From: Treponema sp.
GTDB taxonomy: Bacteria > Spirochaetota > Spirochaetia > Treponematales > Treponemataceae
Length of the DNA stretch: 64,000 nt
Assembly (NCBI GenBank): GCA_024693715.1
Contig: JAILKS010000034.1
Location: 62,001-126,000, forward strand
Reading direction: 5' to 3'
A program made the position numbers and the translations under genes. Below, one piece after another: positions 54,043-63,916 of this stretch. Under the pieces are notes generated by a model. It saw only the letters and a program-made list of their open reading frames with translations, did not search any database and was not told where the DNA came from. Every line of letters starts with the position of its first letter. Within the stretch, counting starts at the first letter, position 1.

Positions 54043-56454
54043 TTATTTATTTGTCATATTAAATGAAAGTACAAACTGATATGGAGTATCAGCCATTTTC
54101 AAACTACCATTATCATAATGATATCGGAAAGTAAACATAAAGTGCAACGGCAGCTGTGGAATAAGAAGTCTAAGACCAGGTCCAAAGCTGAAGTAAAAAT
54201 CCTCAGGTTTTACACTTGTAAACATTTCCTGAATAGTCGGTTTTATAACTACCATATCATGGAAGAAATCGACACCAAGAATATTAGGCACAATAGGTAC
54301 CCTCAATTCAAGATTTGTACTCCACATAGCCTGTCCCTTTGCGGCAGAATTTCTGTAAAGCTCAACCCATCCACGACCATTGAACATACCGTCAATATAG
54401 ATTTTATTCGATTCACTGATTGTAGAATCACCAACCGGAATCAAGCCGGTAAAGCCTGTATATCCTGCAAGAACAGCCTTGAGAGTGTATTTTTCATTAA
54501 TAGGCCAGTCAAACAAAGTAAGATAACCTTCAAGCTTTGTATCAGACCTGAGGAAGAATTCCTTTTCAAGACCCGGAATAAGACCATACCATGAAAGTCT
54601 TTCACTTGCAAACCATCCCTTTGTAGGATCATAAGCCATATCACGATTATCTAAAGAAATATTTCCCCATAAACTGTTCAAGATTCCCCATCTGTTGGCA
54701 AACAGAGAAACACCAAGGTCTGTAGGAACAAAAAGTGATTCATCATAATTATAGCGTGTAAGACTGCTCGAAAGACCGCCGGTTGTAGTTACAATTGCAA
54801 AATTCGGGAACCATCTTTTACCGACAGATGAACCAAGACCGAAAGAATATCCCTCGTATTGAGAATAATTATAATACTGATCGAGTCCTAAATCCGGATC
54901 AAAGTGATTAACCTGTGCCTGAGTTGTTTTATGAGAAAAAGAAAGCGACTGTGAGAAGGAAATCGGAAGATCACCGAACCAGTTTTGTGAATAAGAAAGA
55001 TCTACAGTCTGTTCATTTTTAGCAAGCGTGAATTTTATGGAAGCTGCACGACCTTCACCAAAGAGATTAAGGTTATCAAAATTTGCATAAATTGAAACAG
55101 GGAAATCATCAGGTGAAGTAATTCCAGAAAAAGTCATACCCGCATTAAGAGTTGTGGTAGATTGTTCTTCAACAGCAAAAACAAGGTCTACAAGATCCTG
55201 TTCAGAACCGGCCTGAATGTCAGGAACGATGTTTGAAAAATACCTTAAGTTATAAAGATTTCTCATACCGTTAATAATTTTTTCGCGTGAAAAAACATCA
55301 CCTGGCTTTATAGGAATTTCTCGTTTAATTACATAATCCTTTGTTTTCTGATTACCCTTTACAATGATATTTTCAATGTGACTTCGGGTGCTTTCAAAAA
55401 TCTGAACCTTATAGGAAATCTCTTTTTTATCTACATCCTTTTCTGCAACTGGATTAATTTGTGTAGACATATAACCGTTTTCTACATAAAGAGTCTGAAC
55501 TCCAATTAAACCTTCCTGAAATTTAACGAGGTTGAAAATTTTTCCAGGCTGAAGCTTCTGAAGTGCCATAAGCTCTTCTGTACCGAAAATCTTATTACCT
55601 TCAAAGCTGATTCCTGAATATGTATACTGAGAGCCTTCCTGTATGATATAAGTGATTATAAGTTCTTCACGACGTTTTTCCTGATTTATCTGTCTGTCAA
55701 TCTTTACTTCAAGAATATTTGCATCTACATATCCGTTTTCCTGATAATAATTGATGATTACTCTTTTATCATATTCAAGGGTTGCAACCTGATAAGCACC
55801 ATTTCGCATAAAGCCTATTTCCTTAAGCTTAAGCTTACCCTTCAATGAACGTTCAGAAATGATTGAATTTCCCTGGAAATGGATTTCTTTAATTACCGTA
55901 TTGTTTCCTTCACTGATATTAAAGGTAACTGCCATTCCTTTTTCTGTTTTTTCAACATTATGAGAAACTTTGGCTCCTGTATAACCTTTTTCAATATAAT
56001 AATCACGGATAATTCTTTCATCCATAAGAATTTTAGTTTCAATATAAACATCTGATACTTTAGATTTTATTTTCTCACGAAGTTCACCGTTACGTATATC
56101 TAAGTTTCCGCTAAACGTAATTTCAGATATCTGCGGTTTTTCTGAAACCTGAAATTTTATGATTACATTATCCTTATTACGTTTATCATGCTCAGCATAA
56201 GGCTCAATATCATCAAAAAGATCAAGTGCATATAAACGGTCTACAATTTCTGAATAAACTTCTTCGTTGAATGGTTCTCCGATAAATGAACTCACAACAC
56301 CGACCAATTCAGATTTCTTAACATTTTTTAATCCGCTGAATTCTATTTTAGAAATGTTTTTATTCCAGAACCAGTCACTATCCTCTTCCTGAGCAGAAAG
56401 TGAAAATACTGCTAACATTGAGAAAAATAAAATTGAAAGCAAACGACGACGCAT
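54043..56454 (-). CDS. bamA: Outer-membrane assembly factor BamA
   Basis: Inserts beta-barrel proteins into the outer membrane. It has a signal peptide (about 1-21), POTRA repeats (about 28-420; repeated pattern ...KIEFSGLKNVKKSELV) and a C-terminal Omp85 barrel (about 430-803) ending in a beta-rich segment. The 803-residue length fits. T. pallidum Tp92/TP0326 is the counterpart in the same neighbourhood. It lies 34 bases after tamB. Confidence 0.96.
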   Translation of the reverse strand: MRRRLLSILFFSMLAVFSLSAQEEDSDWFWNKNISKIEFSGLKNVKKSELVGVVSSFIGEPFNEEVYSEIVDRLYALDLFDDIEPYAEHDKRNKDNVIIKFQVSEKPQISEITFSGNLDIRNGELREKIKSKVSDVYIETKILMDERIIRDYYIEKGYTGAKVSHNVEKTEKGMAVTFNISEGNNTVIKEIHFQGNSIISERSLKGKLKLKEIGFMRNGAYQVATLEYDKRVIINYYQENGYVDANILEVKIDRQINQEKRREELIITYIIQEGSQYTYSGISFEGNKIFGTEELMALQKLQPGKIFNLVKFQEGLIGVQTLYVENGYMSTQINPVAEKDVDKKEISYKVQIFESTRSHIENIIVKGNQKTKDYVIKREIPIKPGDVFSREKIINGMRNLYNLRYFSNIVPDIQAGSEQDLVDLVFAVEEQSTTTLNAGMTFSGITSPDDFPVSIYANFDNLNLFGEGRAASIKFTLAKNEQTVDLSYSQNWFGDLPISFSQSLSFSHKTTQAQVNHFDPDLGLDQYYNYSQYEGYSFGLGSSVGKRWFPNFAIVTTTGGLSSSLTRYNYDESLFVPTDLGVSLFANRWGILNSLWGNISLDNRDMAYDPTKGWFASERLSWYGLIPGLEKEFFLRSDTKLEGYLTLFDWPINEKYTLKAVLAGYTGFTGLIPVGDSTISESNKIYIDGMFNGRGWVELYRNSAAKGQAMWSTNLELRVPIVPNILGVDFFHDMVVIKPTIQEMFTSVKPEDFYFSFGPGLRLLIPQLPLHFMFTFRYHYDNGSLKMADTPYQFVLSFNMTNK

Positions 56455-56488
56455 AAAATACTCCTAATTAACTTTTTACAAACTTTTT

Positions 56489-59400
56489 TTAAAATGAAAA
56501 ATTCCATGACAGTGATACAGATGATGACGGGACATATTCATTATTCATCAATGCAGTTATGTCCGGTGCCATATTCCATCTTATATTTGCAATAGGAAGT
56601 TCAAGCTCAAGACCAAATTCAGGCTTTAACTGAAATCCCTGTGCCTTTGTCGGATCATTAACATCACCATTTTCAAATGAAAAATGAACCATTGCGTCAA
56701 CATATAATGCACTACCAAAGTACTTACCTATATAAACAGTTGAATTATCCAAAAAGTTACCGATAGAGATATTATCCTTAGAAAATAACCCGGATGATGA
56801 CATGTTTACAGTATTTTGTAATACATTTGTACGTACGGAAAATATATCAAAATTCATAAAATCACGCAACTTGTTTTCGAGCCCTCTGAAAACAAATGAC
56901 TGAAGAAGATAATCACCGGTTGTAACAACCATATCACCGATAGACGAAGAATCTCCGACAAGAATCTGTCCCAAAAGCGCACTGATTTCTTTTTCAGATT
57001 TAGCAGGAATTGAAGAAAAACGAGGATTAAAATCAAGAAGATACTGATTTTCTGCAATAAGAATAATCTGAATTGATTCACCGTTTTCATCTTTTTCACG
57101 GGTTTCTGCACGCAGGGAAATCTGAGGATTTGCGATTTCCTGTCCGTTGAACTTAATGCTTCCCTGCTTTATATAAAAGTTACGGTTTAACCATGAAACA
57201 TCACCTGATTTCAACTTAAGCAGACCGTCAATCGAATACTGCTGCGCTTCCGTATCTACATTAACTTTAATATGAGTATTCGGAACAAAAATACAGCGTA
57301 TAAACGGATTGAAGTTTAACATAACGTGAGTACCAAGCGTTACATCAAGATCACTTCTGACATAAATTCCCATATCCTTATCCTGAATAGGCGCTCCTCC
57401 CCTTGCAACAGCTATATCAGAAAGATTTGAAACAACAGATAATTCATCACCAAAAACCTTTCCGACAATATCCCAAGAATGTCTTTCACCCGAGATTCTT
57501 AAATCACAGGTAACATCACCCGAAACATTTACATACTGACTTGTAAATTTCAATGGAAGAGCTTCATTTTCAAGCGTTACAAACCTGGCTTCTACATTAT
57601 CAATGCTCCACTTATTGAGAAAGACTTTTCCGCCCATCCTGAATTTAGGAACATTCTTGATTTTATAAACATCATCACGAAGGGTGATTTCATTATTTGT
57701 TGCAATAATCATCATTTTATCTGTAGAAACAGGATGTTTAAAAACAGTCGGAAGATAAAATCTCGGATTTGCGATTGAAAGGACACCCTTAAACTCAGGC
57801 GTATCGAAATTACCGCTCATATTCAGATAGCCTTTTAAATATCCTGATTCAAGTAAAAACTGTTCATCAAGATAGAAAACAGCCATAACCTTCGGAAGAT
57901 TAACATTCAGATTCATAAGACGAAGATCTACTTTGTTATTCTTTATTTTTCCTGTAATATCTGCGGTTACTATATCCTTTGAATTTAAGGATGCCAGTAC
58001 TTCACCGTTTGACGGAATATATGAACCGACAAGCCCGATATTATCGGACGTAAAAATAGAAATAAGTTCTTTAGTACAGACTGCAGAAACATCAAATCCA
58101 GGATTCTGTTTCATGAATTTACCGGTTACCTTATCTGCCCTAAGCGTAATCATGGTGGATTCAGGAATTAATTCACCTTCTTTTTTTACCGAATCATAAA
58201 TCTTGAGAGTAAGCGGAATTTCGAAAAGCTTTTCACTTAAATCATTTGTAATTTCAAGCTGTGCATTAACCTTTCCTGTCATTGATTCAAGAGAAACAAC
58301 ACCTTCAATATCCTTGATTTCAAAGCTCGAATGATGAAGCTGAATGTTATTAATTGAAAGAGTTTTATCTTCAAGAAGTACTGAGCCGGTCGTTGTCAAA
58401 AGACTATTGCTTACTAAGGTTGTAAATTTTTCGATATTAAGTGCTGCATACGGATGCTCTAAAGTTCCAGTTAAATTTAATGTTGCAGTCAGCTCATTGT
58501 TCGCATTATGAACATTTGTAAATCTGTTTATGCTGAAATGTCTTATATCGAGCAGTGCATCTATGTATAAAGAATCAAGCATTGTCTGTGAATCAAGCTG
58601 CTTATGTCCTGGGTTAGATACATTTGCATCCATCGTTATAGTTTCATCTGTAAGTGTATTTTTAATAAGCATTTTCATTCCGGCAGAATCAAAAATACCC
58701 TCGTTGATGTTTATCATTATATCTGCAGAACCATTAAGAACTGAATACAAATCTGTATAAGTAATTGAATTCAATTGAGCGCCGTATTTTGTACCGCTGC
58801 CGGAAACAACAAGCTTTGGATTTGTTGAAGATGTTGCATCAGTTTTTTCAACCTCGAATCGTGAAAGAGAAATCTCCGGACCATTTTCTTTTGTATAATT
58901 AAAATCACAATCCATGGAGGTGATTACACCAAAATCGCCAAACTGAAACGGAAGAGCACCAATCGTAAGATGACCGAACATTTCTCCGTCCGATAACTGA
59001 AGCTGTAAATCAGTTCCATAATCTCCGGATACTGCAATTATATCACTCATTATAGTTCCGCTGAAATGATAAGGAATCGAAGAAGCGACTATATCGACAA
59101 GAAAGAACATATCGTGAGAATCACTCATTATATCTAATGAGGCAGTAGCACTGATTGTCTGTTTACCGTAAATTAAATCAAAACGATTCAACTGAATTGA
59201 TTCTTCATTACCGTTCACAGAAAGAAAAAGATACTGATTATCCTTCTTTGAGTTAGCTACAAGAACGTATGGTATATTGTATGAAACAGATTTTAAATCC
59301 GTAGAAACATACGCATCACCGGTAAAAAGATATGGTTCAGAAAAATTTCTTACTCCATTAAGCTTTGATGATATTTCTTCATCCGTAACCTGCTGAACAA

Positions 59401-60880
59401 GCTGAATTACACTCGCAATGCTTATGCTGTTCATAGCAACATTTGCCTGAACATAATTTGAAGCCTTCATGTAACTTCCGTCCACCTTTATTTCTCCGGG
59501 CTGAACGGAATCGGACATCGAATAATCAGAAACCTCAAGATTAAAATCATAAGAATCAAAACGAGGGATAAACTGAAGCTGAAGTGCTGTAAGTGATTTT
59601 TCACCGACAAATACCTGTGGCGAAAATGCCATAAAACCCTTGTCCAGAGGATCAAAATATATCTCTGTTGAAACTACAGTTTTATTCGGAAGCGTAAAAG
59701 TATCTGCATTTACAAAGCCTGAAAGCTTAAATGTCTGGAAAATAAAATTAAGCTCTGCATTTCCCTGACATGATGGACCCAGAACATTGAATTTTGAAAT
59801 ATTGATGAAATGGTCATTTCCATTCAACGCATAACTTACATCTGCTCCATCAGGAATTATCGCTTCAGGAATATGAACGGTTCCTGTGGATGTATAGCCC
59901 ATTTTATTTTCAGGAATATCATAATAATATTTTGCATTTACAGACAAAAAAGAATTTGCAAATTTATTAAACATATGTTTTTTCGAAACAGGATAAATAA
60001 TTTGCAGAGGATTAAGATGATCTGTTTTTATTTCCGCATCGAATTTCTGAGAGTCAATATCATAATAAAGCTGAACAAAATATGGATTTACAGATTGAAC
60101 AGTATGCGCCTCAATTTTTTTGTCATTGTAGGTTGCAAGCATTGAAAGTCTGTTCATCTTGAATTCACCGTTCGTTACGTCTGAAAGTTTTACTACAAGT
60201 GAAGAATTGTCTATAGTATTTAAGAAAGTACCGTTTGAATTAATTTTTCCCTTAAAAGTCATTCGGTTCTGTTTAACAAAAATAGAACCGCTTCCTTTAA
60301 GATTAAACTCAATGCTTCCCTTCTGTCTGGAATTATTAAGATTTATCTGCTTAATTTGTGCCTCGGCATTAACATGACGTTCATTATAAACGACAGATGT
60401 ATTTCTGATTGAAACAGATTGTGGAACATAATCAAAAAGACTTGAAATATCAAACTCGCTGGAATTTTCCTTTTGCGGAAGCTTTTCGCTTATAGTCTGA
60501 ACAACATTAAGAACCTTTTCTACATCTATTTTTGTCGCATTGATAGAAACGCTTCGTACAAAATTTTCATAATCACCTTTAAAAAGATTTTTAAACTTAT
60601 ATGATATTTTAATCTTTTTAACACTTAAAACAGGCTCTTCCGACTCATCGTTAAACTCCACTCCCTTTATATAAAATGCAGAAAAAATGGAAGGTGAAAA
60701 ACTGTTATATTTAAAATCAAGTCCTGTATAATCCTTTACCAGTTTTTTGAATTTTACAGTGTATTGTGTTACCGCCTCTTCAAGTTTTTTATATATAGGC
60801 CTTGATACACCAATTGTTACAAGACTTAAAATGAGAAAAATCGAAATTGCAATAATAGTCCTGTTAGACAGTTTTTTCAT
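56489..60880 (-). CDS. tamB: TamB-like translocation and assembly module protein
   Basis: A 1463-residue protein anchored by an N-terminal hydrophobic segment (about 8-28). The middle is a long series of beta-strand-rich AsmA/TamB-like repeats, and the C-terminal DUF490 domain ends in VSLSWNFSF, with a terminal aromatic typical of outer-membrane-interacting beta segments. It is thought to bridge the periplasm and help outer-membrane biogenesis or lipid transport. The ATG at 60880 is preferred; a GTG at 60895 is also in frame, and neither has a clear Shine-Dalgarno. It leads the tamB-bamA-skp-mutS operon. Confidence 0.9.
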   Translation of the reverse strand: MKKLSNRTIIAISIFLILSLVTIGVSRPIYKKLEEAVTQYTVKFKKLVKDYTGLDFKYNSFSPSIFSAFYIKGVEFNDESEEPVLSVKKIKISYKFKNLFKGDYENFVRSVSINATKIDVEKVLNVVQTISEKLPQKENSSEFDISSLFDYVPQSVSIRNTSVVYNERHVNAEAQIKQINLNNSRQKGSIEFNLKGSGSIFVKQNRMTFKGKINSNGTFLNTIDNSSLVVKLSDVTNGEFKMNRLSMLATYNDKKIEAHTVQSVNPYFVQLYYDIDSQKFDAEIKTDHLNPLQIIYPVSKKHMFNKFANSFLSVNAKYYYDIPENKMGYTSTGTVHIPEAIIPDGADVSYALNGNDHFINISKFNVLGPSCQGNAELNFIFQTFKLSGFVNADTFTLPNKTVVSTEIYFDPLDKGFMAFSPQVFVGEKSLTALQLQFIPRFDSYDFNLEVSDYSMSDSVQPGEIKVDGSYMKASNYVQANVAMNSISIASVIQLVQQVTDEEISSKLNGVRNFSEPYLFTGDAYVSTDLKSVSYNIPYVLVANSKKDNQYLFLSVNGNEESIQLNRFDLIYGKQTISATASLDIMSDSHDMFFLVDIVASSIPYHFSGTIMSDIIAVSGDYGTDLQLQLSDGEMFGHLTIGALPFQFGDFGVITSMDCDFNYTKENGPEISLSRFEVEKTDATSSTNPKLVVSGSGTKYGAQLNSITYTDLYSVLNGSADIMININEGIFDSAGMKMLIKNTLTDETITMDANVSNPGHKQLDSQTMLDSLYIDALLDIRHFSINRFTNVHNANNELTATLNLTGTLEHPYAALNIEKFTTLVSNSLLTTTGSVLLEDKTLSINNIQLHHSSFEIKDIEGVVSLESMTGKVNAQLEITNDLSEKLFEIPLTLKIYDSVKKEGELIPESTMITLRADKVTGKFMKQNPGFDVSAVCTKELISIFTSDNIGLVGSYIPSNGEVLASLNSKDIVTADITGKIKNNKVDLRLMNLNVNLPKVMAVFYLDEQFLLESGYLKGYLNMSGNFDTPEFKGVLSIANPRFYLPTVFKHPVSTDKMMIIATNNEITLRDDVYKIKNVPKFRMGGKVFLNKWSIDNVEARFVTLENEALPLKFTSQYVNVSGDVTCDLRISGERHSWDIVGKVFGDELSVVSNLSDIAVARGGAPIQDKDMGIYVRSDLDVTLGTHVMLNFNPFIRCIFVPNTHIKVNVDTEAQQYSIDGLLKLKSGDVSWLNRNFYIKQGSIKFNGQEIANPQISLRAETREKDENGESIQIILIAENQYLLDFNPRFSSIPAKSEKEISALLGQILVGDSSSIGDMVVTTGDYLLQSFVFRGLENKLRDFMNFDIFSVRTNVLQNTVNMSSSGLFSKDNISIGNFLDNSTVYIGKYFGSALYVDAMVHFSFENGDVNDPTKAQGFQLKPEFGLELELPIANIRWNMAPDITALMNNEYVPSSSVSLSWNFSF

Positions 60881-60986
60881 TTGTATACAATACACCCATT
60901 ATATCTTTTCTATTATAACAGAATTTTCGGTGTTATTGTAGTATAAAATTATAGAAGGAATTTTATTTTTATTTTATAATAAAAAC

Positions 60987-61589
60987 ATGGTACTTAAAAA
61001 CTTTATTGTGTTCGAAGGAATTGACGGAAGCGGTACAACAACACAAATAAAACTTCTTGAAAAAAGCAATCCTCAAAGATTTTTTTCAACCGCAGAACCT
61101 ACAGATTTACCGACTGGCAGATTTTTACGAAAGATGCTTAAGGGTGAATTCAAAGCAGATGAAAAAACAAATTCCTATCTTTTTGCAGCAGACAGATGCG
61201 AACACATTTACGGTAAGGATGGCATCATTTCAAAAATAAATGAAGGTAAAACCGTGATAAGCGACAGATATCTTTTTTCAAGCCTTGCCTATCAGGCATC
61301 TGGTGGAGCTAGGGATACAGCCGTACTTGTAAACAGTACCTTTCCTCTTCCTGAATATCTTTTTTATTTTAAAATAAATCCGGAAATATCTCTTTCACGC
61401 GTCGAAAAACGAAACGGCTCGAAAGAAATTTATGAAACTCTGGAAAAGCAGAAGAAAATTGCAGAAGAATACGAAAAAGTAATCACACAATATGAAAATG
61501 ATAAAAGCTGCCAGATGAAAATCATAAGAATCGATGCAGCAAAAACGATAGATGAAATATCACAAGAGATTCAGGCAATTCTCAAATAA
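60987..61589 (+). CDS. tmk: Thymidylate kinase
   Basis: Phosphorylates dTMP to dTDP. The P-loop reads GIDGSGTTT at 11-19, so the usual GxxxxGK lysine is Thr17. The rest of the signature is in place: VISDRYLFSSLAYQ and the LID-type segment after it. The 200-residue length is normal. There is no Shine-Dalgarno near the ATG, and a TATAAT (60975-60980) ends 6 bases before it, with a weak -35, so the mRNA may be leaderless. It is divergent from tamB. Confidence 0.9.
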   Translation: MVLKNFIVFEGIDGSGTTTQIKLLEKSNPQRFFSTAEPTDLPTGRFLRKMLKGEFKADEKTNSYLFAADRCEHIYGKDGIISKINEGKTVISDRYLFSSLAYQASGGARDTAVLVNSTFPLPEYLFYFKINPEISLSRVEKRNGSKEIYETLEKQKKIAEEYEKVITQYENDKSCQMKIIRIDAAKTIDEISQEIQAILK

Positions 61590-61636
61590 GAATAAATAAA
61601 AGTAAAATCTTAAATTAATCTGCCGATAATCAGACT

Positions 61637-62251
61637 GTGAAAAGATTTTTACTATGTTTTTTATTTATATCAGTTTTTCTTACTCTTCCATTAACAAAAG
61701 CAGACGCCTACATGGTAAAATATAAAGAGGATTATTACCGCTTATTTCATGTTCATTACCAGCAATATCCTGATGACTGCATGGAAAACATTTACTGGCT
61801 TGAAAAAGCGGTTCAGGCAGATTTCTGTAATCCGCAGTTTGTAGATTTTAAAGTAGTTTCGGAAAAGCAATGGGAAAAATACAGATACCTCTTTCAGATG
61901 CACCTGAACTTAAAACTCATTGAGCAGCACATAAGACTTGGACGCATCTACGATAAATACACTATATATTTTTATGATGCTCCGTTTAAAGAACAATATC
62001 TGAAAAATCTGGACAAGTGTCTTTCATGCTATAAAGCAGGTTTATATTACTGGAAAGAAGCAAAGCTCTGGTATGAAAAGGCAAATGCTCCATCCTTTTA
62101 TTTTCTTACAATCACAGAAAAACAGGGCTGGGAAGATGAACGTGAAAGAATCTTTACCGGTGAACTTGATTATGAAAAAATGCTGAACAGAGAAATCAAA
62201 CGGGTGGAAAAAAATATAAAACAACTTAACGAAATGTCAGAAAAATACTAA
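61637..62251 (+). CDS. Exported protein of unknown function
   Basis: A 204-residue protein with a signal peptide of about 24 residues, then a Tyr/Trp/Lys-rich helical mature part with several conserved-looking aromatic motifs (YWLEKAVQADFCNP). No domain is recognised. It starts at a GTG with no clear Shine-Dalgarno. The cysteine desulfurase follows after 13 bases. Confidence 0.7.
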   Translation: MKRFLLCFLFISVFLTLPLTKADAYMVKYKEDYYRLFHVHYQQYPDDCMENIYWLEKAVQADFCNPQFVDFKVVSEKQWEKYRYLFQMHLNLKLIEQHIRLGRIYDKYTIYFYDAPFKEQYLKNLDKCLSCYKAGLYYWKEAKLWYEKANAPSFYFLTITEKQGWEDERERIFTGELDYEKMLNREIKRVEKNIKQLNEMSEKY

Positions 62252-62264
62252 AATACACCTTACA

Positions 62265-63455
62265 ATGATTGATATAAACAGATATTTTGACTGGGCGGCT
62301 ACAAGTCCTGTAGATAAGGAACTTTTACAAAAAGCAGTAGACATCACAAGTGAAAACTGGGCTAATCCGTCAAGTACACATAAAGCCGGAAAGGATGCGA
62401 GTTTAATTCTTGATGAAGCCAGAAAACGTTGTGCAGATGTTCTTAAAGTAAAACCAGAAACAATTTATTTTACCTCAGGGGGAACAGAAAGTGATCAGAT
62501 TCCTCTTTTATCACTTCTTGCAAAACCATCAAAGGGGACAGTCCTCATAAGTTCAATAGAACATCCTGCCGTAAAGGAACAGGCACAATCACTTATAAAA
62601 TGCGGATGGAAAGTAATATCACTTCCTTCTGATGAATATGGAATCATAAGCGCAAAAACAGTTGAACAAAACCTTACTCCTGATACAATGCTTGTCTGCA
62701 TAATGGCTGTAAACAACGAAACAGGAATAATCCAGCCGATATATGAAATTGCAGATACAATCATAAAATGCTCACAGGGAAAACGAAAACCAAAGCTTCA
62801 CATAGACTGTGTACAGGCTGCAGGTAAAATACCACTCTATTTATCACATGAGGGCATAGATTCTGCTGCTTTAAGTTCACACAAAATCTGCGGTCCAAGA
62901 GGGACAGGCATCCTTTATTTAAAAGATAAAATTGAACCATTCTTAAAAGGCGGCGGACAGGAAAACGGAATAAGAAGCGGAACTGAAAATGTACTTGGAG
63001 CACTTGCTTTTTCATATTGTCTTGAAAAATATTATATGAACGGAAAAATCGAAGACGTTTTTACATCTGCTGATAAAAACACACAATACATGGATTATTA
63101 CAAAAGATGCAGCAGCTTCCTTGAAAAACTTTCTTCAATAAAAGATTGTACTATAATTCCTGCCGGACGAATGTCAAAAAATGAATGCTTTTCACCCTTT
63201 GTAGTTCAGGCTGCTTTTAAAAATATTCCAGGCAATGTGCTTTTACGGGCACTGGATGCAAAAGGATTTTACATATCAACAGGAAGCGCATGTTCTTCAA
63301 AGAAAAACTCACGTCCTGTTTTAGAAGCAATGCATGTAGAGCCGCATTTACAGGAAACCTCAGTTAGATTCAGCTTTGGGCCAGCCACAACCGATAAAGC
63401 GCTGGAAGAACTGGTGACAGCTGTAAAGGAAATTAATTCTCAATTCAATAAATAA
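62265..63455 (+). CDS. Cysteine desulfurase (NifS/IscS type)
   Basis: PLP enzyme that removes sulfur from cysteine for Fe-S clusters and tRNA thiolation. The PLP lysine is Lys207 in LSSHKICGPRG, with Asp181 and His206 nearby. The catalytic loop has Cys343 in STGSACSSKK. The 396-residue length is typical. No isc or suf scaffold genes are adjacent. It lies 13 bases after the unknown exported gene. Confidence 0.93.
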   Translation: MIDINRYFDWAATSPVDKELLQKAVDITSENWANPSSTHKAGKDASLILDEARKRCADVLKVKPETIYFTSGGTESDQIPLLSLLAKPSKGTVLISSIEHPAVKEQAQSLIKCGWKVISLPSDEYGIISAKTVEQNLTPDTMLVCIMAVNNETGIIQPIYEIADTIIKCSQGKRKPKLHIDCVQAAGKIPLYLSHEGIDSAALSSHKICGPRGTGILYLKDKIEPFLKGGGQENGIRSGTENVLGALAFSYCLEKYYMNGKIEDVFTSADKNTQYMDYYKRCSSFLEKLSSIKDCTIIPAGRMSKNECFSPFVVQAAFKNIPGNVLLRALDAKGFYISTGSACSSKKNSRPVLEAMHVEPHLQETSVRFSFGPATTDKALEELVTAVKEINSQFNK

Positions 63456-63464
63456 TTTCTATAT

Positions 63465-63493
63465 TTGCTTTTTATTTCAATTTATGCTAAATT
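63465..63493 (+). promoter_or_regulatory. Possible promoter of the DUF3276 gene
   Basis: TTGCTT (63465-63470), 17-base spacer, TAAATT (63488-63493). The predicted start near 63500 is followed by a GGAG Shine-Dalgarno and the ATG at 63522. Confidence 0.4.
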
Positions 63494-63521
63494 AATTTAG
63501 CTGCAATTCAGGAGTTTTATT

Positions 63522-63914
63522 ATGGGAGCACGTGGAGAATTATATACTACTCAAATCTATCTTGATAACCGTTCATATTTTTTCAACGTAAAAGAAAACA
63601 GAACTGGTGATGTATTCCTTCAGATTGTAGAAAGCAAAAACAGAGATGGAGCTGAACAGGACCGTCATCAGATTGCAATTTTTGCAGATGATATGCAGAA
63701 ATTTTTACAGGGCATGGAAAAATCCCTTGAATTTGTTGAAAAAGACAGAAAGCAGCGCCAGAAAGCAGCCAAAGAGAAAAAAGCCGCAAAAGAAGCAAAA
63801 TACGCAGCTTCCAAAAAGAAATATGTCGTAAAATCAGAAAAAAATTCTGACAAGGTAAAAAAGACAGGAAGAATTCACGTCGTAAGCAAAAGACCTGAAT
63901 CAATGGAAAAATAA
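63522..63914 (+). CDS. DUF3276 / PUR-alpha-like nucleic-acid-binding protein
   Basis: A 130-residue protein. Residues 1-75 match the PUR-like DUF3276 pattern (GELYTTQIYLDNRSYFFNV, then FLQIVESK). Spirochaete members such as Borrelia BpuR bind DNA and RNA and regulate genes. The C-terminal 50 residues are a Lys-rich tail (KKAAKEAKYAASKKK) likely to add nucleic-acid contacts. It has an AGGAG Shine-Dalgarno. rnhB converges 2 bases after it. Confidence 0.85.
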   Translation: MGARGELYTTQIYLDNRSYFFNVKENRTGDVFLQIVESKNRDGAEQDRHQIAIFADDMQKFLQGMEKSLEFVEKDRKQRQKAAKEKKAAKEAKYAASKKKYVVKSEKNSDKVKKTGRIHVVSKRPESMEK

Positions 63915-63916
63915 AT

